From assembly GCA_900466605.1 (NCBI GenBank), contig UBMU01000011.1, positions 62,001 through 126,000 of the forward strand: a stretch of 64,000 bases of DNA. Direction: 5' to 3'. How positions within the stretch are numbered: the stretch's first letter is position 1; each line of letters begins with the position of its first letter. Origin of the DNA: Hyphomicrobiales bacterium (lineage in GTDB: Bacteria; Pseudomonadota; Alphaproteobacteria; Rhizobiales; Rhizobiaceae). The notes under the pieces are model-generated. The model was not told the origin of the DNA and did not search any database. It saw only the letters and a program-made list of their open reading frames with translations. Positions 8,963 to 21,075 of this stretch are shown one piece after another. The position numbers and the translations under genes were made by a program.

Positions 8963-9751
8963 ATGGGTAGCAGGATTTCGCTGATCGCATGCACTATCGC
9001 CGCATTGGCGTTTGTCACGCCTTTGCACGCCGCAGATCTCTTGCCCGCCACGGCGCCGCAGCCTCAGGCCGAGCAACCGAACGGCTGGACGTTTTCTTTC
9101 GCTCCCTACTTCTGGGTTGCGGGTCTCGATGGCAAGACCCAGGTGTTTGGTCTTCCTACCGTCGACATAAATCAGGATTTCAGCGACATCCTGAAGGATT
9201 TGGACTTTGCATTCATGGCAGCCGGTGACGCCCGCTATGACCGGTTCAGCATCTTCACCGACATAATCTATGCTCGCATAACGACAGACGCTGCAACACC
9301 TCGCGGCGTTGTTGCCGACGAGGTGGATGTCAAGTCAGTCACGTTCAGCGCGCTCTTGGGCGTCGGATATACCGTCTACGAAGATCCGAAGGCTCGCCTG
9401 GATGTGATTGCCGGTGCCAGATACTGGCATGCGGAAACGACGATCGGGCTGAGCGGCGGCCTCGTCGGGAACGTGTCGCGCACCGATAGCGCCAATTGGG
9501 TGGACGGGGTCGCGGGTATCAAAGGCAACTACTCGCTGACGGACAACGTCTATCTTACCGGCTGGGGCATGATCGGCGCCGGCGGTGCCGATCTCGATTG
9601 GGACGTGCTGGCAGGCATTGGCTATAAGTTCAACGACACCGTCTCGGCGGTTGCCGGCTACCGCGCCCTCGGTGTTAACTACAGCAATGATGGCTTCACC
9701 TACGACGTGATCGAGCACGGCCCGATTTTCGGAGCTGTCATCCGCTTCTGA
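8963..9751 (+). CDS. Outer membrane beta-barrel protein
   Basis: A 262-residue protein with a clear signal peptide (ISLIACTIAALAFVTPLHA, cut before ADLL). The mature part starts with a Pro/Gln-rich linker followed by alternating beta strands such as WTFSFAPYFWVAGLDG and FSALLGVGYTVYED. It ends in Phe (FGAVIRF), the C-terminal signal for BAM-mediated insertion. It resembles small Omp25/Omp31-like or OmpW-like barrels of alphaproteobacteria. No ligand can be assigned, and it is monocistronic. Confidence 0.85.
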   Translation: MGSRISLIACTIAALAFVTPLHAADLLPATAPQPQAEQPNGWTFSFAPYFWVAGLDGKTQVFGLPTVDINQDFSDILKDLDFAFMAAGDARYDRFSIFTDIIYARITTDAATPRGVVADEVDVKSVTFSALLGVGYTVYEDPKARLDVIAGARYWHAETTIGLSGGLVGNVSRTDSANWVDGVAGIKGNYSLTDNVYLTGWGMIGAGGADLDWDVLAGIGYKFNDTVSAVAGYRALGVNYSNDGFTYDVIEHGPIFGAVIRF

Positions 9752-9810
9752 TCGCCGTCTCTCGATACGCCACCCCGGAGGCGTTTCACTCCGGGGCAGG
9801 TCCGTCGGCG

Positions 9811-10515
9811 TCACACCGAGCGGGTCAATCCACCGTCGACACGGATGTTCTGTCCGGTCATGTAGCCCGCTCCCGGCGACGCGATGAAGGACACAGTCGC
9901 GGCAATCTCCTCGCTGGTTCCATAGCGCTTCATCGGAACGCTGTCGCGACGTTCTTCTGTTGCTGGAAGGCTGTCGATCCAGCCGGGAAGGACGTTGTTC
10001 ATGCGGATGTTCTCAGCCGCATAGGTCTCCGCGAAGATTTTGGTGAAGGACGCCAGCCCTGCACGGAACACGGCCGATGTCGGGAACATCGAGCTCGGCT
10101 CGAAGGCCCATGCCGTGGAAATGTTGATGATGGAGCCGCCTTTTTGCTTCTGCATATGCGGCGTCACCAGGCGCGTCGGGCGGATGACATTCAGCAGGTA
10201 GACCTCCATGCCCCGATGCCAGTCTTCGTCAGATATGTCGAGGATCGGTGCGCGAGGGCCGTGACCAGCGCTGTTGACGAGCACGTCTATCCGTCCCCAT
10301 GTCGAGATCGCAAGGTCGACGAGCTTGCTCATATCGTCGTTCGATTGGTTCGAACCAGTCACACCGACGCCCCCAAGCGCCTTTGCAAGTTCCTCGCCCT
10401 TACCCGACGACGACAGGATTGCCACTTTGAACCCGTCAGCGGCAAGGCGCTTGGCCGCAGCCGCGCCCATCCCGCTGCCACCAGCCGTAATCACTGCTAC
10501 CTTTTCTACTGACAT
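9811..10515 (-). CDS. SDR family oxidoreductase with atypical active site
   Basis: The ATG at 10515, with AGGAGAGGG just upstream, gives 234 residues. The Rossmann nucleotide site reads TAGGSGMGAAAAKRLA, with NSAGHGP as the NAG-like motif. The C-terminal MTGQNIRVDGGLTRSV is typical of classical SDRs. At the place of the catalytic YxxxK the sequence reads TSAVFRAGL, so Tyr is replaced by Ser and Lys by Arg, although the Ser of INISTAW is present. It may have altered chemistry or be a binding protein. It is divergent from a LysR gene, its probable regulator. Confidence 0.88.
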   Translation of the reverse strand: MSVEKVAVITAGGSGMGAAAAKRLAADGFKVAILSSSGKGEELAKALGGVGVTGSNQSNDDMSKLVDLAISTWGRIDVLVNSAGHGPRAPILDISDEDWHRGMEVYLLNVIRPTRLVTPHMQKQKGGSIINISTAWAFEPSSMFPTSAVFRAGLASFTKIFAETYAAENIRMNNVLPGWIDSLPATEERRDSVPMKRYGTSEEIAATVSFIASPGAGYMTGQNIRVDGGLTRSV

Positions 10516-10627
10516 GACCCTCTCCTGTTTTTCCGACAAGCTGCATGGAATTGCGGACTGCACTTCCCTTGAAGCGTGATATCACTCCTGCACTACCAAT
10601 ACGAACCAGTTCCGCTCTCATCATTCA

Positions 10628-10640
10628 ATAGAAAATCTAT
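10628..10640. promoter_or_regulatory. Candidate LysR-type binding site
   Basis: ATAGA-AAA-TCTAT is a perfect inverted repeat ending 3 bases before the LysR start codon, in the SDR/LysR divergent region. It fits the T-N11-A type of symmetry seen in LysR autoregulatory sites. It occupies the place where a ribosome site would be; none is visible. Confidence 0.35.
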
Positions 10641-10643
10641 CGC

Positions 10644-11534
10644 ATGACAGAAGGTATCAGACGCCTCCCCTCGTTGAACGGACTTCGCGTCTTCGAAGTC
10701 GTCACCCGCCATTTGAACTTCCGCCTGGCGGCAGAGGAATTGGGAGTGACGCAAGGAGCCGTCGCCCAGCAAATAAGAGGGCTGGAAGCGGAGTTGGGTA
10801 TGAAGCTGTTTGACAGGTTCCCGCGAACTCTGGGGCTAACGGAGGCCGGTCGGAGCTACGTGACGAACATCCGCCGCGCGTTCGAACTTATCTCCGAGGC
10901 GACGGAAACATTGAAACCGGAGCCGCTTCACCTGACGATCAGCGTCACACCAACCTTCGCTTCGAAATGGCTGATCCCGCGTCTGCCGGATTTCACGGCG
11001 ATCCACCCCAACATCGATCTGCGTATACTTGCGAGTGATCGTATCGCCAATTTCCAGACCGACGCGGTCGACCTCGCAGTCCGTTACGGACGCCCACCTT
11101 TCGGAGCCGGTCTGAATGCCGAACTTCTTTTCGACGACGTAATCGTCGCAGTTGGCAGCCCTTTGCTGGTGGAGAAGCTCGGACTGCCCCTTCAGAATGA
11201 TAATTTCACCCGTTATCCGCTTCTCCACGATGCCCACGACTTTTGGCCGCAATTCCTGGAACTGGCGTTTCCAAAGGGGCCGCCGACAGCTTCCAAGAAT
11301 ATCCGCTTCAACCAGACATCTCTGGCGATAGAGGCTGCAATCGCCGGTCAGGGCCTCGCTCTGACAAGCACATTCTTTGTGGAGGATGACATTGCGTCGG
11401 GGCGTCTTCTTCGCGTCTTGCCGCCGGAACTGATGATCGACAAGGATTTCTACGTGGTCTCGCCACGCAAACCCCGCCACCCGGCCTCGGTGACGGCCGT
11501 TCGAGCGTGGCTGGCGAAAGCCGCAAACCGGTAA
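10644..11534 (+). CDS. LysR family transcriptional regulator (GcvA-like)
   Basis: A 296-residue protein. The N-terminal winged HTH (about 9-68) contains LNFRLAAEELGVTQGAVAQQIRGLEAELG. The effector domain starts with LTISVTPTFASKWLIPRLPDF, the hallmark of the GcvA/AmpR-like branch. It is transcribed divergently from the SDR gene with 128 bases between, the classic LysR-target arrangement. No Shine-Dalgarno is visible, suggesting a leaderless or weakly translated mRNA. Confidence 0.9.
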   Translation: MTEGIRRLPSLNGLRVFEVVTRHLNFRLAAEELGVTQGAVAQQIRGLEAELGMKLFDRFPRTLGLTEAGRSYVTNIRRAFELISEATETLKPEPLHLTISVTPTFASKWLIPRLPDFTAIHPNIDLRILASDRIANFQTDAVDLAVRYGRPPFGAGLNAELLFDDVIVAVGSPLLVEKLGLPLQNDNFTRYPLLHDAHDFWPQFLELAFPKGPPTASKNIRFNQTSLAIEAAIAGQGLALTSTFFVEDDIASGRLLRVLPPELMIDKDFYVVSPRKPRHPASVTAVRAWLAKAANR

Positions 11535-11575
11535 GTCGAAGCGGGGAAGTCCGGTGGATACGCAACCCGAATGAC

Positions 11576-11608
11576 TGCCCGGATGCGGATGAAATCCGCA
11601 TCCGGGCA
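11576..11608. terminator. Bidirectional hairpin between LysR gene and katG
   Basis: TGCCCGGATGCGGAT and ATCCGCATCCGGGCA form a perfect 15-bp stem with a GAA loop. It lies between two convergent genes. There is no T-tract on either side, so termination may be factor-dependent. Confidence 0.75.
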
Positions 11609-11617
11609 AGCTGCCGA

Positions 11618-14253
<2,636 letters not shown>

Positions 14254-15255
14254 TTGCGGCGACCCCAAACAGTCAGTTTACTGAAAGTGTCATGCTTGGC
14301 ATTGCTTGCCGGGCTTGTGGCGGGCTGCCAGTCGAGCGGAAATGTAAAACGCCCGAACATCTCTGAAGCCGTCCCGGCCGAGCAAGCACTCGCGTTGCCG
14401 CCACCCGGCGGGCCGTCGATTGTCAGCGTCGTCGAACACAAACGCGGCAACGGCACCGAGCAGATGATTTCGCTCTACACATCGTCTTCGGTGTCCGGAC
14501 AGAATTTCCTGAAGGTGCAGTTCCTTGGCGCATCGGGAGCCAATTCCGGCACCGGCAACGCTTCCTATAGGATGATCAACGAAGACGGGATCATCCGCGA
14601 AGCCTTCGCGGCGGTTCCTAGCGTACAGATGACGCGATCCACGACCTTTCTGCAAAACAGCTACGGACCGTTCGGTTACGCTTCGGGCCAGAGTGGATCC
14701 GGTGATACCTGCATCTACGGCTGGCAGCAGATTCGCTCGAGCCGATCCGCGCATACGCAAGCGCGCAACTTCGGAATGATTCAGGTGCGGTTGCGGCTCT
14801 GCGATGCGCGCGCCACCGAAAGGCAATTGCTCGGCATTATGTACGGCTACACGCTGGTTGGAACGCTGGATGGAGAAATCTGGAATCCGTTCGGACATCA
14901 GCAGGGCGCTGACCCGACGCTCGGGCGCCCGAGCAATCCGATCTATCCGGACGAGGGCGGGTACAGAAACACACCGATGGCATTCGGCTATGAACCTGCC
15001 CCTGCAGAAATCCAATCTCGTGTCGTTCGCGTACGCAGCGTTCAGCCGAAAGCTGAAGAGGTGCCCGTGCTGCCTCCGCCGACGGGGCCTCGCGTTCCGT
15101 TGCCGGACGCCGCGAGTGGTCTGCCGCAGCCAGACATGTCAGCAGTGCCTTCGAATGAACAGACACAACCGAGAACCGCAACGGCGAGCGGCCTGACGGT
15201 GCCGTCGCCAGAGTGCGTAGGGGATTCGGCCATGACGGCCGCGTGCCGGAGATAA
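14254..15255 (+). CDS. bcsN: Cellulose biosynthesis lipoprotein BcsN
   Basis: The start is TTG at 14254 with GAGGAAA upstream, giving 333 residues. A lipoprotein signal is clear: hydrophobic LALLAGLVAGC with the lipobox Cys at residue 25. The body contains SRSAHTQARNFGMIQVRLRLCD and GIMYGYTLVGTLDGEIW, which I associate with BcsN of rhizobial cellulose operons. The C-terminal 80 residues are Pro-rich and probably disordered. BcsN is found with bcsA in Rhizobiales, and its role in export or assembly is not established. It is the first gene of the operon, with bcsA beginning 56 bases downstream. Confidence 0.85.
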   Translation: MRRPQTVSLLKVSCLALLAGLVAGCQSSGNVKRPNISEAVPAEQALALPPPGGPSIVSVVEHKRGNGTEQMISLYTSSSVSGQNFLKVQFLGASGANSGTGNASYRMINEDGIIREAFAAVPSVQMTRSTTFLQNSYGPFGYASGQSGSGDTCIYGWQQIRSSRSAHTQARNFGMIQVRLRLCDARATERQLLGIMYGYTLVGTLDGEIWNPFGHQQGADPTLGRPSNPIYPDEGGYRNTPMAFGYEPAPAEIQSRVVRVRSVQPKAEEVPVLPPPTGPRVPLPDAASGLPQPDMSAVPSNEQTQPRTATASGLTVPSPECVGDSAMTAACRR

Positions 15256-15311
15256 CGTGGAGAGGCTGCGGTGTTCCCAAGCGCCAGGCCTGCATTGTCA
15301 AAGGGATATTG

Positions 15312-17501
15312 ATGCATAAAGCCCGAAGCATCATTACGTGGGCCTTCGTTTCTCTGTGCGTGATTGTTCTGATCACTTTGCCGGTGAATCTGCAGACCCA
15401 GCTGATTGCGAGCATTGTCGTCGTCGCCGTGATGGCGATCATCAAGGGGCTGAAGGGTGAAGGCATCTGGAGGCTGGTCGCACTGGCGTTCGGCACGTCG
15501 ATCGTTCTTCGCTACGTCTACTGGCGCACGACCAACACGCTGCCGCCGATCAATCAGCCGGAAAACTTCATACCCGGCCTCCTGCTCTATCTCGCGGAAA
15601 TGTACAGCGTGGCGATGCTGGCGCTCAGCCTGTTCATCGTTGCGACACCCTTGCCACCGCGTGCCTCGCGGGCGAACAAGGAAGAGCGCTTTCCCCACGT
15701 GGATGTCTTCGTTCCGTCCTACAACGAGGACTCGCACCTGCTCGCCAACACACTGGCTGCAGCAAAGGCCATGGATTATCCCGCCGAAAGGCTGCACGTC
15801 TGGCTGCTTGATGACGGCGGCACGCTCCAGAAGCGAAATTCCAACAAGCTGCTCGAAGCCCAGGCGGCAGTGGCGCGCCATAACGAGCTCAAAAAGCTCT
15901 GCGAGGATCTCGACGTCCGCTATCTCACGCGCGACCGCAACGAGCATGCCAAGGCCGGCAACCTCAACAACGGAATGAAGCATTCGAGCGGCGAGCTGAT
16001 TGCCGTATTCGATGCAGACCATGCGCCGGCACGCGACTTCCTGCTCGAGACCGTCGGCTACTTCGACGACGATCCGAAGCTGTTTCTTGTCCAGACACCG
16101 CATTTCTTCATCAATCCGGACCCTCTGGAACGGAATCTGCGAACCTTCGAGCGAATGCCAAGCGAGAACGAGATGTTTTACGGCATCATCCAGCGCGGTC
16201 TCGACAAATGGAACGCAGCTTTCTTCTGCGGCTCGGCAGCTGTCCTCAGCCGGCGAGCACTGGAATCCCAGGGTGGCTTCAGCGGCATCAGCATTACAGA
16301 GGATTGCGAAACCGCCCTTGCGCTCCACGGCAGCGGATGGAACAGCATCTATGTCGACAAACCCCTGATCGCGGGGCTGCAGCCGGCGACCTTTGCGAGC
16401 TTTATCGGACAGCGCAGCCGGTGGGCGCAGGGAATGATGCAGATCCTGCGCTTCCGCTTCCCGCTGTTGAAGCGCGGCCTGACGCTGCCGCAACGCCTCT
16501 GCTACATGTCGTCGACGCTCTTTTGGCTCTTCCCGTTCCCGCGCACGATCTTTCTCTTTGCGCCGCTTTTCTATCTTTTCTTCGATCTCGAAATCTTCAC
16601 CGCATCGGGCGGCGAGTTCCTGGCCTATACGCTGGCATACATGCTCGTGAACCTGATGATGCAGAACTATCTCTACGGCTCCTTCCGCTGGCCGTGGATC
16701 TCGGAACTCTACGAGTATGTCCAGACTGTTCACCTGCTGCCGGCAGTGGTTTCGGTGATGCTCAATCCGCGCAAGCCAACCTTCAAGGTGACGGCGAAGG
16801 ACGAGTCGATCGCAGTCAGCCGTCTTTCGGAAATCAGCCGACCGTTCTTCGTGATCTTTGCCGTGCAGCTGATCGCTCTGGCGGTGACGATCTATCGTAT
16901 CTATGCCGAGCCCTATAAAGCCGATGTCACCCTGGTAGTGGGCGGCTGGAACGTCATAAACCTGATCATGGCCGGCTGCGCGCTCGGGGTCGTTTCGGAG
17001 CGTGGCGAGCGGGCTGCATCCCGTCGCGTGCGCGTGAATCGCCGCTGCGAATTCGGCGTCAATGGCAAATGGTACACCGCATCCATCGAGGATGTTTCGG
17101 TACATGGCGCTCGGCTGCACGTGTTCAACAAGCAGCTGGATCCGATGGTGATCGGTGCCGAAGGCGAAATCCGCTTCCAGCCTCACAGCGGAGCAAGCAT
17201 GGAAACGCTGCCGCTCATTGTTCGCAATATCGAGCCTTCGGGTGAAATCCTGGCGGTTGGATGCCAGTACATTCCGAAGAGTGCTCTGGACCATCGCCTG
17301 ATCGCCGACCTGATGTTTGCAAACTCCGACCAGTGGACGCAGTTTCAGCAAGCGCGCCGCCACAATCCTGGTCTCATTCGCGGGACGGTCTGGTTTCTCG
17401 GCCTGGCGCTCTACCAGACAAGCCGCGGTCTCGTATATTTCTTCCGTAGCATGCGGCCGGAACGGGAGCGGCAGCAACAGGCCGCGAAGGCAGGCAACTG
17501 A
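15312..17501 (+). CDS. bcsA: Cellulose synthase catalytic subunit BcsA
   Basis: The ATG at 15312 has AAGGGA upstream and gives 729 residues. It polymerises UDP-glucose into beta-1,4-glucan and threads it across the inner membrane. GT2 motifs are complete: DDG (167-169), DAD (234-236), the catalytic base TED (329-331) and QRSRW (367-371). About four membrane helices precede the GT domain and four follow it. A PilZ domain carries RRVRVNRR (571-578) and DVSVHG (594-599), the c-di-GMP contacts, so activation by c-di-GMP is expected. It overlaps bcsB by one base (TGATG). Confidence 0.97.
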   Translation: MHKARSIITWAFVSLCVIVLITLPVNLQTQLIASIVVVAVMAIIKGLKGEGIWRLVALAFGTSIVLRYVYWRTTNTLPPINQPENFIPGLLLYLAEMYSVAMLALSLFIVATPLPPRASRANKEERFPHVDVFVPSYNEDSHLLANTLAAAKAMDYPAERLHVWLLDDGGTLQKRNSNKLLEAQAAVARHNELKKLCEDLDVRYLTRDRNEHAKAGNLNNGMKHSSGELIAVFDADHAPARDFLLETVGYFDDDPKLFLVQTPHFFINPDPLERNLRTFERMPSENEMFYGIIQRGLDKWNAAFFCGSAAVLSRRALESQGGFSGISITEDCETALALHGSGWNSIYVDKPLIAGLQPATFASFIGQRSRWAQGMMQILRFRFPLLKRGLTLPQRLCYMSSTLFWLFPFPRTIFLFAPLFYLFFDLEIFTASGGEFLAYTLAYMLVNLMMQNYLYGSFRWPWISELYEYVQTVHLLPAVVSVMLNPRKPTFKVTAKDESIAVSRLSEISRPFFVIFAVQLIALAVTIYRIYAEPYKADVTLVVGGWNVINLIMAGCALGVVSERGERAASRRVRVNRRCEFGVNGKWYTASIEDVSVHGARLHVFNKQLDPMVIGAEGEIRFQPHSGASMETLPLIVRNIEPSGEILAVGCQYIPKSALDHRLIADLMFANSDQWTQFQQARRHNPGLIRGTVWFLGLALYQTSRGLVYFFRSMRPERERQQQAAKAGN

Positions 17502-20029
17502 TGAAGAAGATCGCATCGATCTCGGCTTTTCTCTTCGCAGCCTCCGCGATTGCCTATGCGCAGACCGCCCCGTTCGATATGTCGGGCGAGCGAGATCAAG
17601 GCAGTGCGCCTGTGGTGCCGCGGCTGACATTGCCCGCAACGCCTGCCCCCGCCGCAGTCCCGCCAACGCCCGCCACACCACCTGCAGCGGCAGCCCCGGT
17701 CACTTCGCCAGCTCCACCCCTCTCCGTGGCACCCGCCTCATCGTCTCCGACACAAGCGCCGATTTCGTCGGAGCCGACAAGGCCGGCATTGCAGCCCGCA
17801 GAGACCGAACCTCCTGCCGCACAAGCTCCCCCAGTTCCCGCGCAGGCTGAACCGGCTCGGCCACCACTCCAGCGAACTGCCGCCGCAGGGCTCCAGAGAT
17901 ATATTGTTCCATTCGCCAAGTTCGGCCTGGACGGCGAATTCGATCGCAAATCATGGTCGATTTACATCACGCCGGAGCAGGCTGCCGCGCCGGCAAAATT
18001 CCACTTCTCCTATCAAAATGCCGTCGTTGTTGCCCCGGAGGCATCGCAACTGACGGTTCTTCTGAATAATCGCATCGTCGGTCAACAAGCGATCGCCTCA
18101 TCGGACGCGCCATCTAACGTCACCTTCGACGTGCCCGCAGGACTGTTGCAACCCGGCGCCAACCTTCTGACATTTGAGGCCACCCAACGCCACCGCACCG
18201 ATTGCACCATTCAATCGACTTATGAGCTTTGGACGGACATCGACCCGGCAAAGACCTACTTGAGTTTCAGCGGACAAGAGGCCGCGAGGTTTTCCAGCAC
18301 GGACGCCATCCGTGCGATCGGAGTTGATGAAGCCGGCAGGACGCAGATCAACTTTGTTGTGCCGGCGCTTGAGCAGCCAGGTACGACAAAGCCGCTTTTG
18401 CGCCTTGCCCAGGGCCTCGCCGTTCTAAGCGGCATGCCGAACGAAACCTTTTCGTTCACGCCTGACACGTTGCCACAAGCGGGTGCAGGTCGAATGACTG
18501 TCGTCGTTGGAACACCGGCCGAGCTTCAATCGGTCATCGGGACCCCGCCGGCGGCGCAAGCCGCGCCACTGGCCTCCTTCGTCACCGACCCGAAGTCGGG
18601 GGCACCCGTTCTCTTGATTAGTGGCCCGTCGTGGCCGGCAATCTCGTCCGCGATCGACACCATAGTTTCGACGACGGATCGTCCGGCGACGGCCATTCGC
18701 GATGCCTTAGTGACGCAGCGTTGGAGCGCCCCGGATGCGCCGCTCATTCTGTCCGACACCAACCTGACCTTTGCCCAGCTCGGAGTGAAAACGACGGAGT
18801 TCTCCGGACGTCGATTCCGCACCAATTTCAATATTGCGGTTCCTTCTGACTTTTATGCGAACGCCTATGGCGAAGCCACGATCCTGCTGGACGCCGCTTA
18901 TACACAGAACGTCCTGCCCGGCAGCCATATCGACATCTATGTTAACGGCAACATCGCCTCGACGGTGCCGATTTCGTCGACGGGTGGCGGGATATTCCGG
19001 CACCTGCCCATCCGCGTGACGATGCGGCATTTCAAGCCGGGTTTGAACACGCTGTCGCTCGAAGCCATCTTGATGACGAAGGAGGACGAGGTCTGCGTGC
19101 CAGGCACGACGGCCGGTGCGGCACCACGCTTCGCGCTTTTCGACACGAGTGAAATTCACATTCCAGACTTTGCGAGGATCGGCCAGCGGCCAAACCTCGC
19201 CGGTCTGTCCGGAACCGGCTACCCTTACAACAGGGCAACACAACCAACACCGCTTTTCATCGACCGCATCGACAGCGATACGTTGTCAGCGACCGCCACG
19301 CTGCTCGGACAGATGGCAATCGTTGCCGGCCGCCCGATCGATATCGAACCAGCTGCGACGCCGGGTGCTATCGGCGAGCGCGACGCGATTTTCATAGGCT
19401 CGATCTCGCAGATGCCCCCAGCCGTGCTCACGCAGCTGAATATTTCGCCGACCAGTCAGGCTACGTGGCGGCCTCCGGCAGCCACCCAATCAAACCAGAC
19501 CGAACCCTCCGTGACTTTTGACGATTGGCGCTCGAAGGTCAGCGGTGGAGTTTGGCGCGGGCAGATCACCTCGTTCCAGGAGTGGCTGCGCCGCAACTTC
19601 GACATTTCGTTAAGTTCGCTGCAGTTTGTTCCGGGCTCGGAAGAAGTCTTCAGCCCCTCAAACACCGACAGCTTCATGATCGCCCAAGGGAAAAGTGCGG
19701 CAGGCGGGTCGTCTTGGACCATCATGACCGCGCCGTCCGCAAAGGACCTGCGCGAGGGTGCCGAGGCCGTCACCTCGCAGGTCAACTGGCCGCAGATTGC
19801 CGGTCATATCACGACCTATTCCAGCAAGACCGGGAAGATCGAAAGCGTTCCTGTTGGGCGCTTTGACTTCGTGAGCTCTCAGCCATGGTCTCTCTCCAAC
19901 TACCGCCTGATCGCCGCGAACTGGCTGTCGACCAACATATTGTCCTATGCCTTCCTCCTGGTGGTCCTATCGCTTCTGATCGGCGTAACCACCGCAGGCA
20001 TGCTTGCGCGGCTGGGCAGGCGCGAATGA
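17501..20029 (+). CDS. bcsB: Cellulose synthase periplasmic subunit BcsB
   Basis: An 842-residue protein with a signal peptide (IASISAFLFAASAIAYA). A Pro/Ala-rich linker of about 100 residues (roughly 30-130) is followed by the BcsB core: carbohydrate-binding beta domains alternating with flavodoxin-like folds (IYVNGNIASTVPIS; GLNTLSLEAIL). One C-terminal membrane anchor (NILSYAFLLVVLSLLIGVTTAGMLA) docks to BcsA. BcsB guides the glucan through the periplasm and is required for activity. The unusually long low-complexity N-terminal linker is a noticeable variation. It overlaps bcsZ by four bases. Confidence 0.95.
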   Translation: MKKIASISAFLFAASAIAYAQTAPFDMSGERDQGSAPVVPRLTLPATPAPAAVPPTPATPPAAAAPVTSPAPPLSVAPASSSPTQAPISSEPTRPALQPAETEPPAAQAPPVPAQAEPARPPLQRTAAAGLQRYIVPFAKFGLDGEFDRKSWSIYITPEQAAAPAKFHFSYQNAVVVAPEASQLTVLLNNRIVGQQAIASSDAPSNVTFDVPAGLLQPGANLLTFEATQRHRTDCTIQSTYELWTDIDPAKTYLSFSGQEAARFSSTDAIRAIGVDEAGRTQINFVVPALEQPGTTKPLLRLAQGLAVLSGMPNETFSFTPDTLPQAGAGRMTVVVGTPAELQSVIGTPPAAQAAPLASFVTDPKSGAPVLLISGPSWPAISSAIDTIVSTTDRPATAIRDALVTQRWSAPDAPLILSDTNLTFAQLGVKTTEFSGRRFRTNFNIAVPSDFYANAYGEATILLDAAYTQNVLPGSHIDIYVNGNIASTVPISSTGGGIFRHLPIRVTMRHFKPGLNTLSLEAILMTKEDEVCVPGTTAGAAPRFALFDTSEIHIPDFARIGQRPNLAGLSGTGYPYNRATQPTPLFIDRIDSDTLSATATLLGQMAIVAGRPIDIEPAATPGAIGERDAIFIGSISQMPPAVLTQLNISPTSQATWRPPAATQSNQTEPSVTFDDWRSKVSGGVWRGQITSFQEWLRRNFDISLSSLQFVPGSEEVFSPSNTDSFMIAQGKSAAGGSSWTIMTAPSAKDLREGAEAVTSQVNWPQIAGHITTYSSKTGKIESVPVGRFDFVSSQPWSLSNYRLIAANWLSTNILSYAFLLVVLSLLIGVTTAGMLARLGRRE

Positions 20030-21075
20030 AGAGACTGCTGAAACTGATCTGCATCGCGAGCTTCGCGGTTGCCGCTGTCTGCCAGTCCGTTCAGGCGCAA
20101 GGTCCAGGCATCAGCGCGCAGGCATGGGGTGCCTACAAGGCGAAGTTCCTCGATCCGAGTGGCCGGATCGTCGACGATGCAAACGGCAACATCAGCCACA
20201 GCGAAGGTCAGGGCTACGGTCTGCTGCTCGCCTACCTTGCCAACAGTCCCGCGGACTTCGAGCAGATATGGTATTTCACCCGCACTGAACTGTTGTTGCG
20301 CGACGATGGGCTTGCCGCATGGAAGTGGGACCCGGCCGTCACGCCGCACGTCACCGACACCAACAACGCATCGGATGGCGACTTATTGATTGCCTATGCC
20401 TTGGCTCTCGCAGGCTCAGCCTGGAACAAGAGCGACTATATCGAGGCGGCTGCGAAGATGGCGCAGGCGCTTCTTTCCCATGTCGTCATCAGTTCAGGCG
20501 GCCGGACGCTTCTGCTGCCGGGCGTCACTGGCTTTGATTCCCCTGATCGTAAAGACGGGCCGGTCATCAACCCCTCCTACTGGGTGTTTGAGGCGATTCC
20601 GATCATGGCGCTCCTGGCACCATCCAACGCCTGGCAAAAGCTGTTGGACGATGGCCACCAACTGTTGCAGACCATGCAGTTCGGACCACGAAAACTGCCC
20701 AGCGACTGGGTGAGCCTGCACCGGATGCCGGAACCGGCCAAAGGCTTCGATGCGGAATTCGGATACAACAGCCTGCGCATCCCGCTCTATCTCGTTCGCG
20801 CGGGAGTTTCGGACAAGGCTCTTCTGTCAAGATTGCGCTTGGGCATGACCACCGAAGACGGCACACCGGCGACCATCGATCTCATGTCTGGAAAGCCGAA
20901 GACACTGCTTTCTGATCCGGGTTATCGAATAATTAACGATGTCGTGGCCTGTGTGACAGACGGAACAAAGCTGCCTGAGTCGTCGCAGCAGTTTGAGCCA
21001 TCGCTCTACTATCCATCGACCCTTCATCTTCTTGGGTTGGCATTTGTCGGGGAGAAGCATCCGGAGTGTCTGTAA
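20026..21075 (+). CDS. bcsZ: Periplasmic endo-beta-1,4-glucanase BcsZ (GH8)
   Basis: The ATG at 20026 overlaps the bcsB stop and gives 349 residues. Signal peptide: LLKLICIASFAVAAVCQSVQA. The GH8 catalytic acid is E60 in HSEGQGYG; a second acid lies in NNASDGDLLIAYAL (D117). It cuts misassembled glucan chains and affects cellulose yield and fibril order. In rhizobia the equivalent gene is called celC. The downstream TPR gene begins inside its last codons. Confidence 0.95.
   Translation: MKRLLKLICIASFAVAAVCQSVQAQGPGISAQAWGAYKAKFLDPSGRIVDDANGNISHSEGQGYGLLLAYLANSPADFEQIWYFTRTELLLRDDGLAAWKWDPAVTPHVTDTNNASDGDLLIAYALALAGSAWNKSDYIEAAAKMAQALLSHVVISSGGRTLLLPGVTGFDSPDRKDGPVINPSYWVFEAIPIMALLAPSNAWQKLLDDGHQLLQTMQFGPRKLPSDWVSLHRMPEPAKGFDAEFGYNSLRIPLYLVRAGVSDKALLSRLRLGMTTEDGTPATIDLMSGKPKTLLSDPGYRIINDVVACVTDGTKLPESSQQFEPSLYYPSTLHLLGLAFVGEKHPECL

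Noticed and set aside
15042..17681. Very long leftward open frame (879 codons) opposite bcsA
   Set aside because: It is antisense to a gene with all GT2 and PilZ motifs; its translation is rich in His/Arg/Gln and shows no domain. GC-rich codon bias creates such frames.
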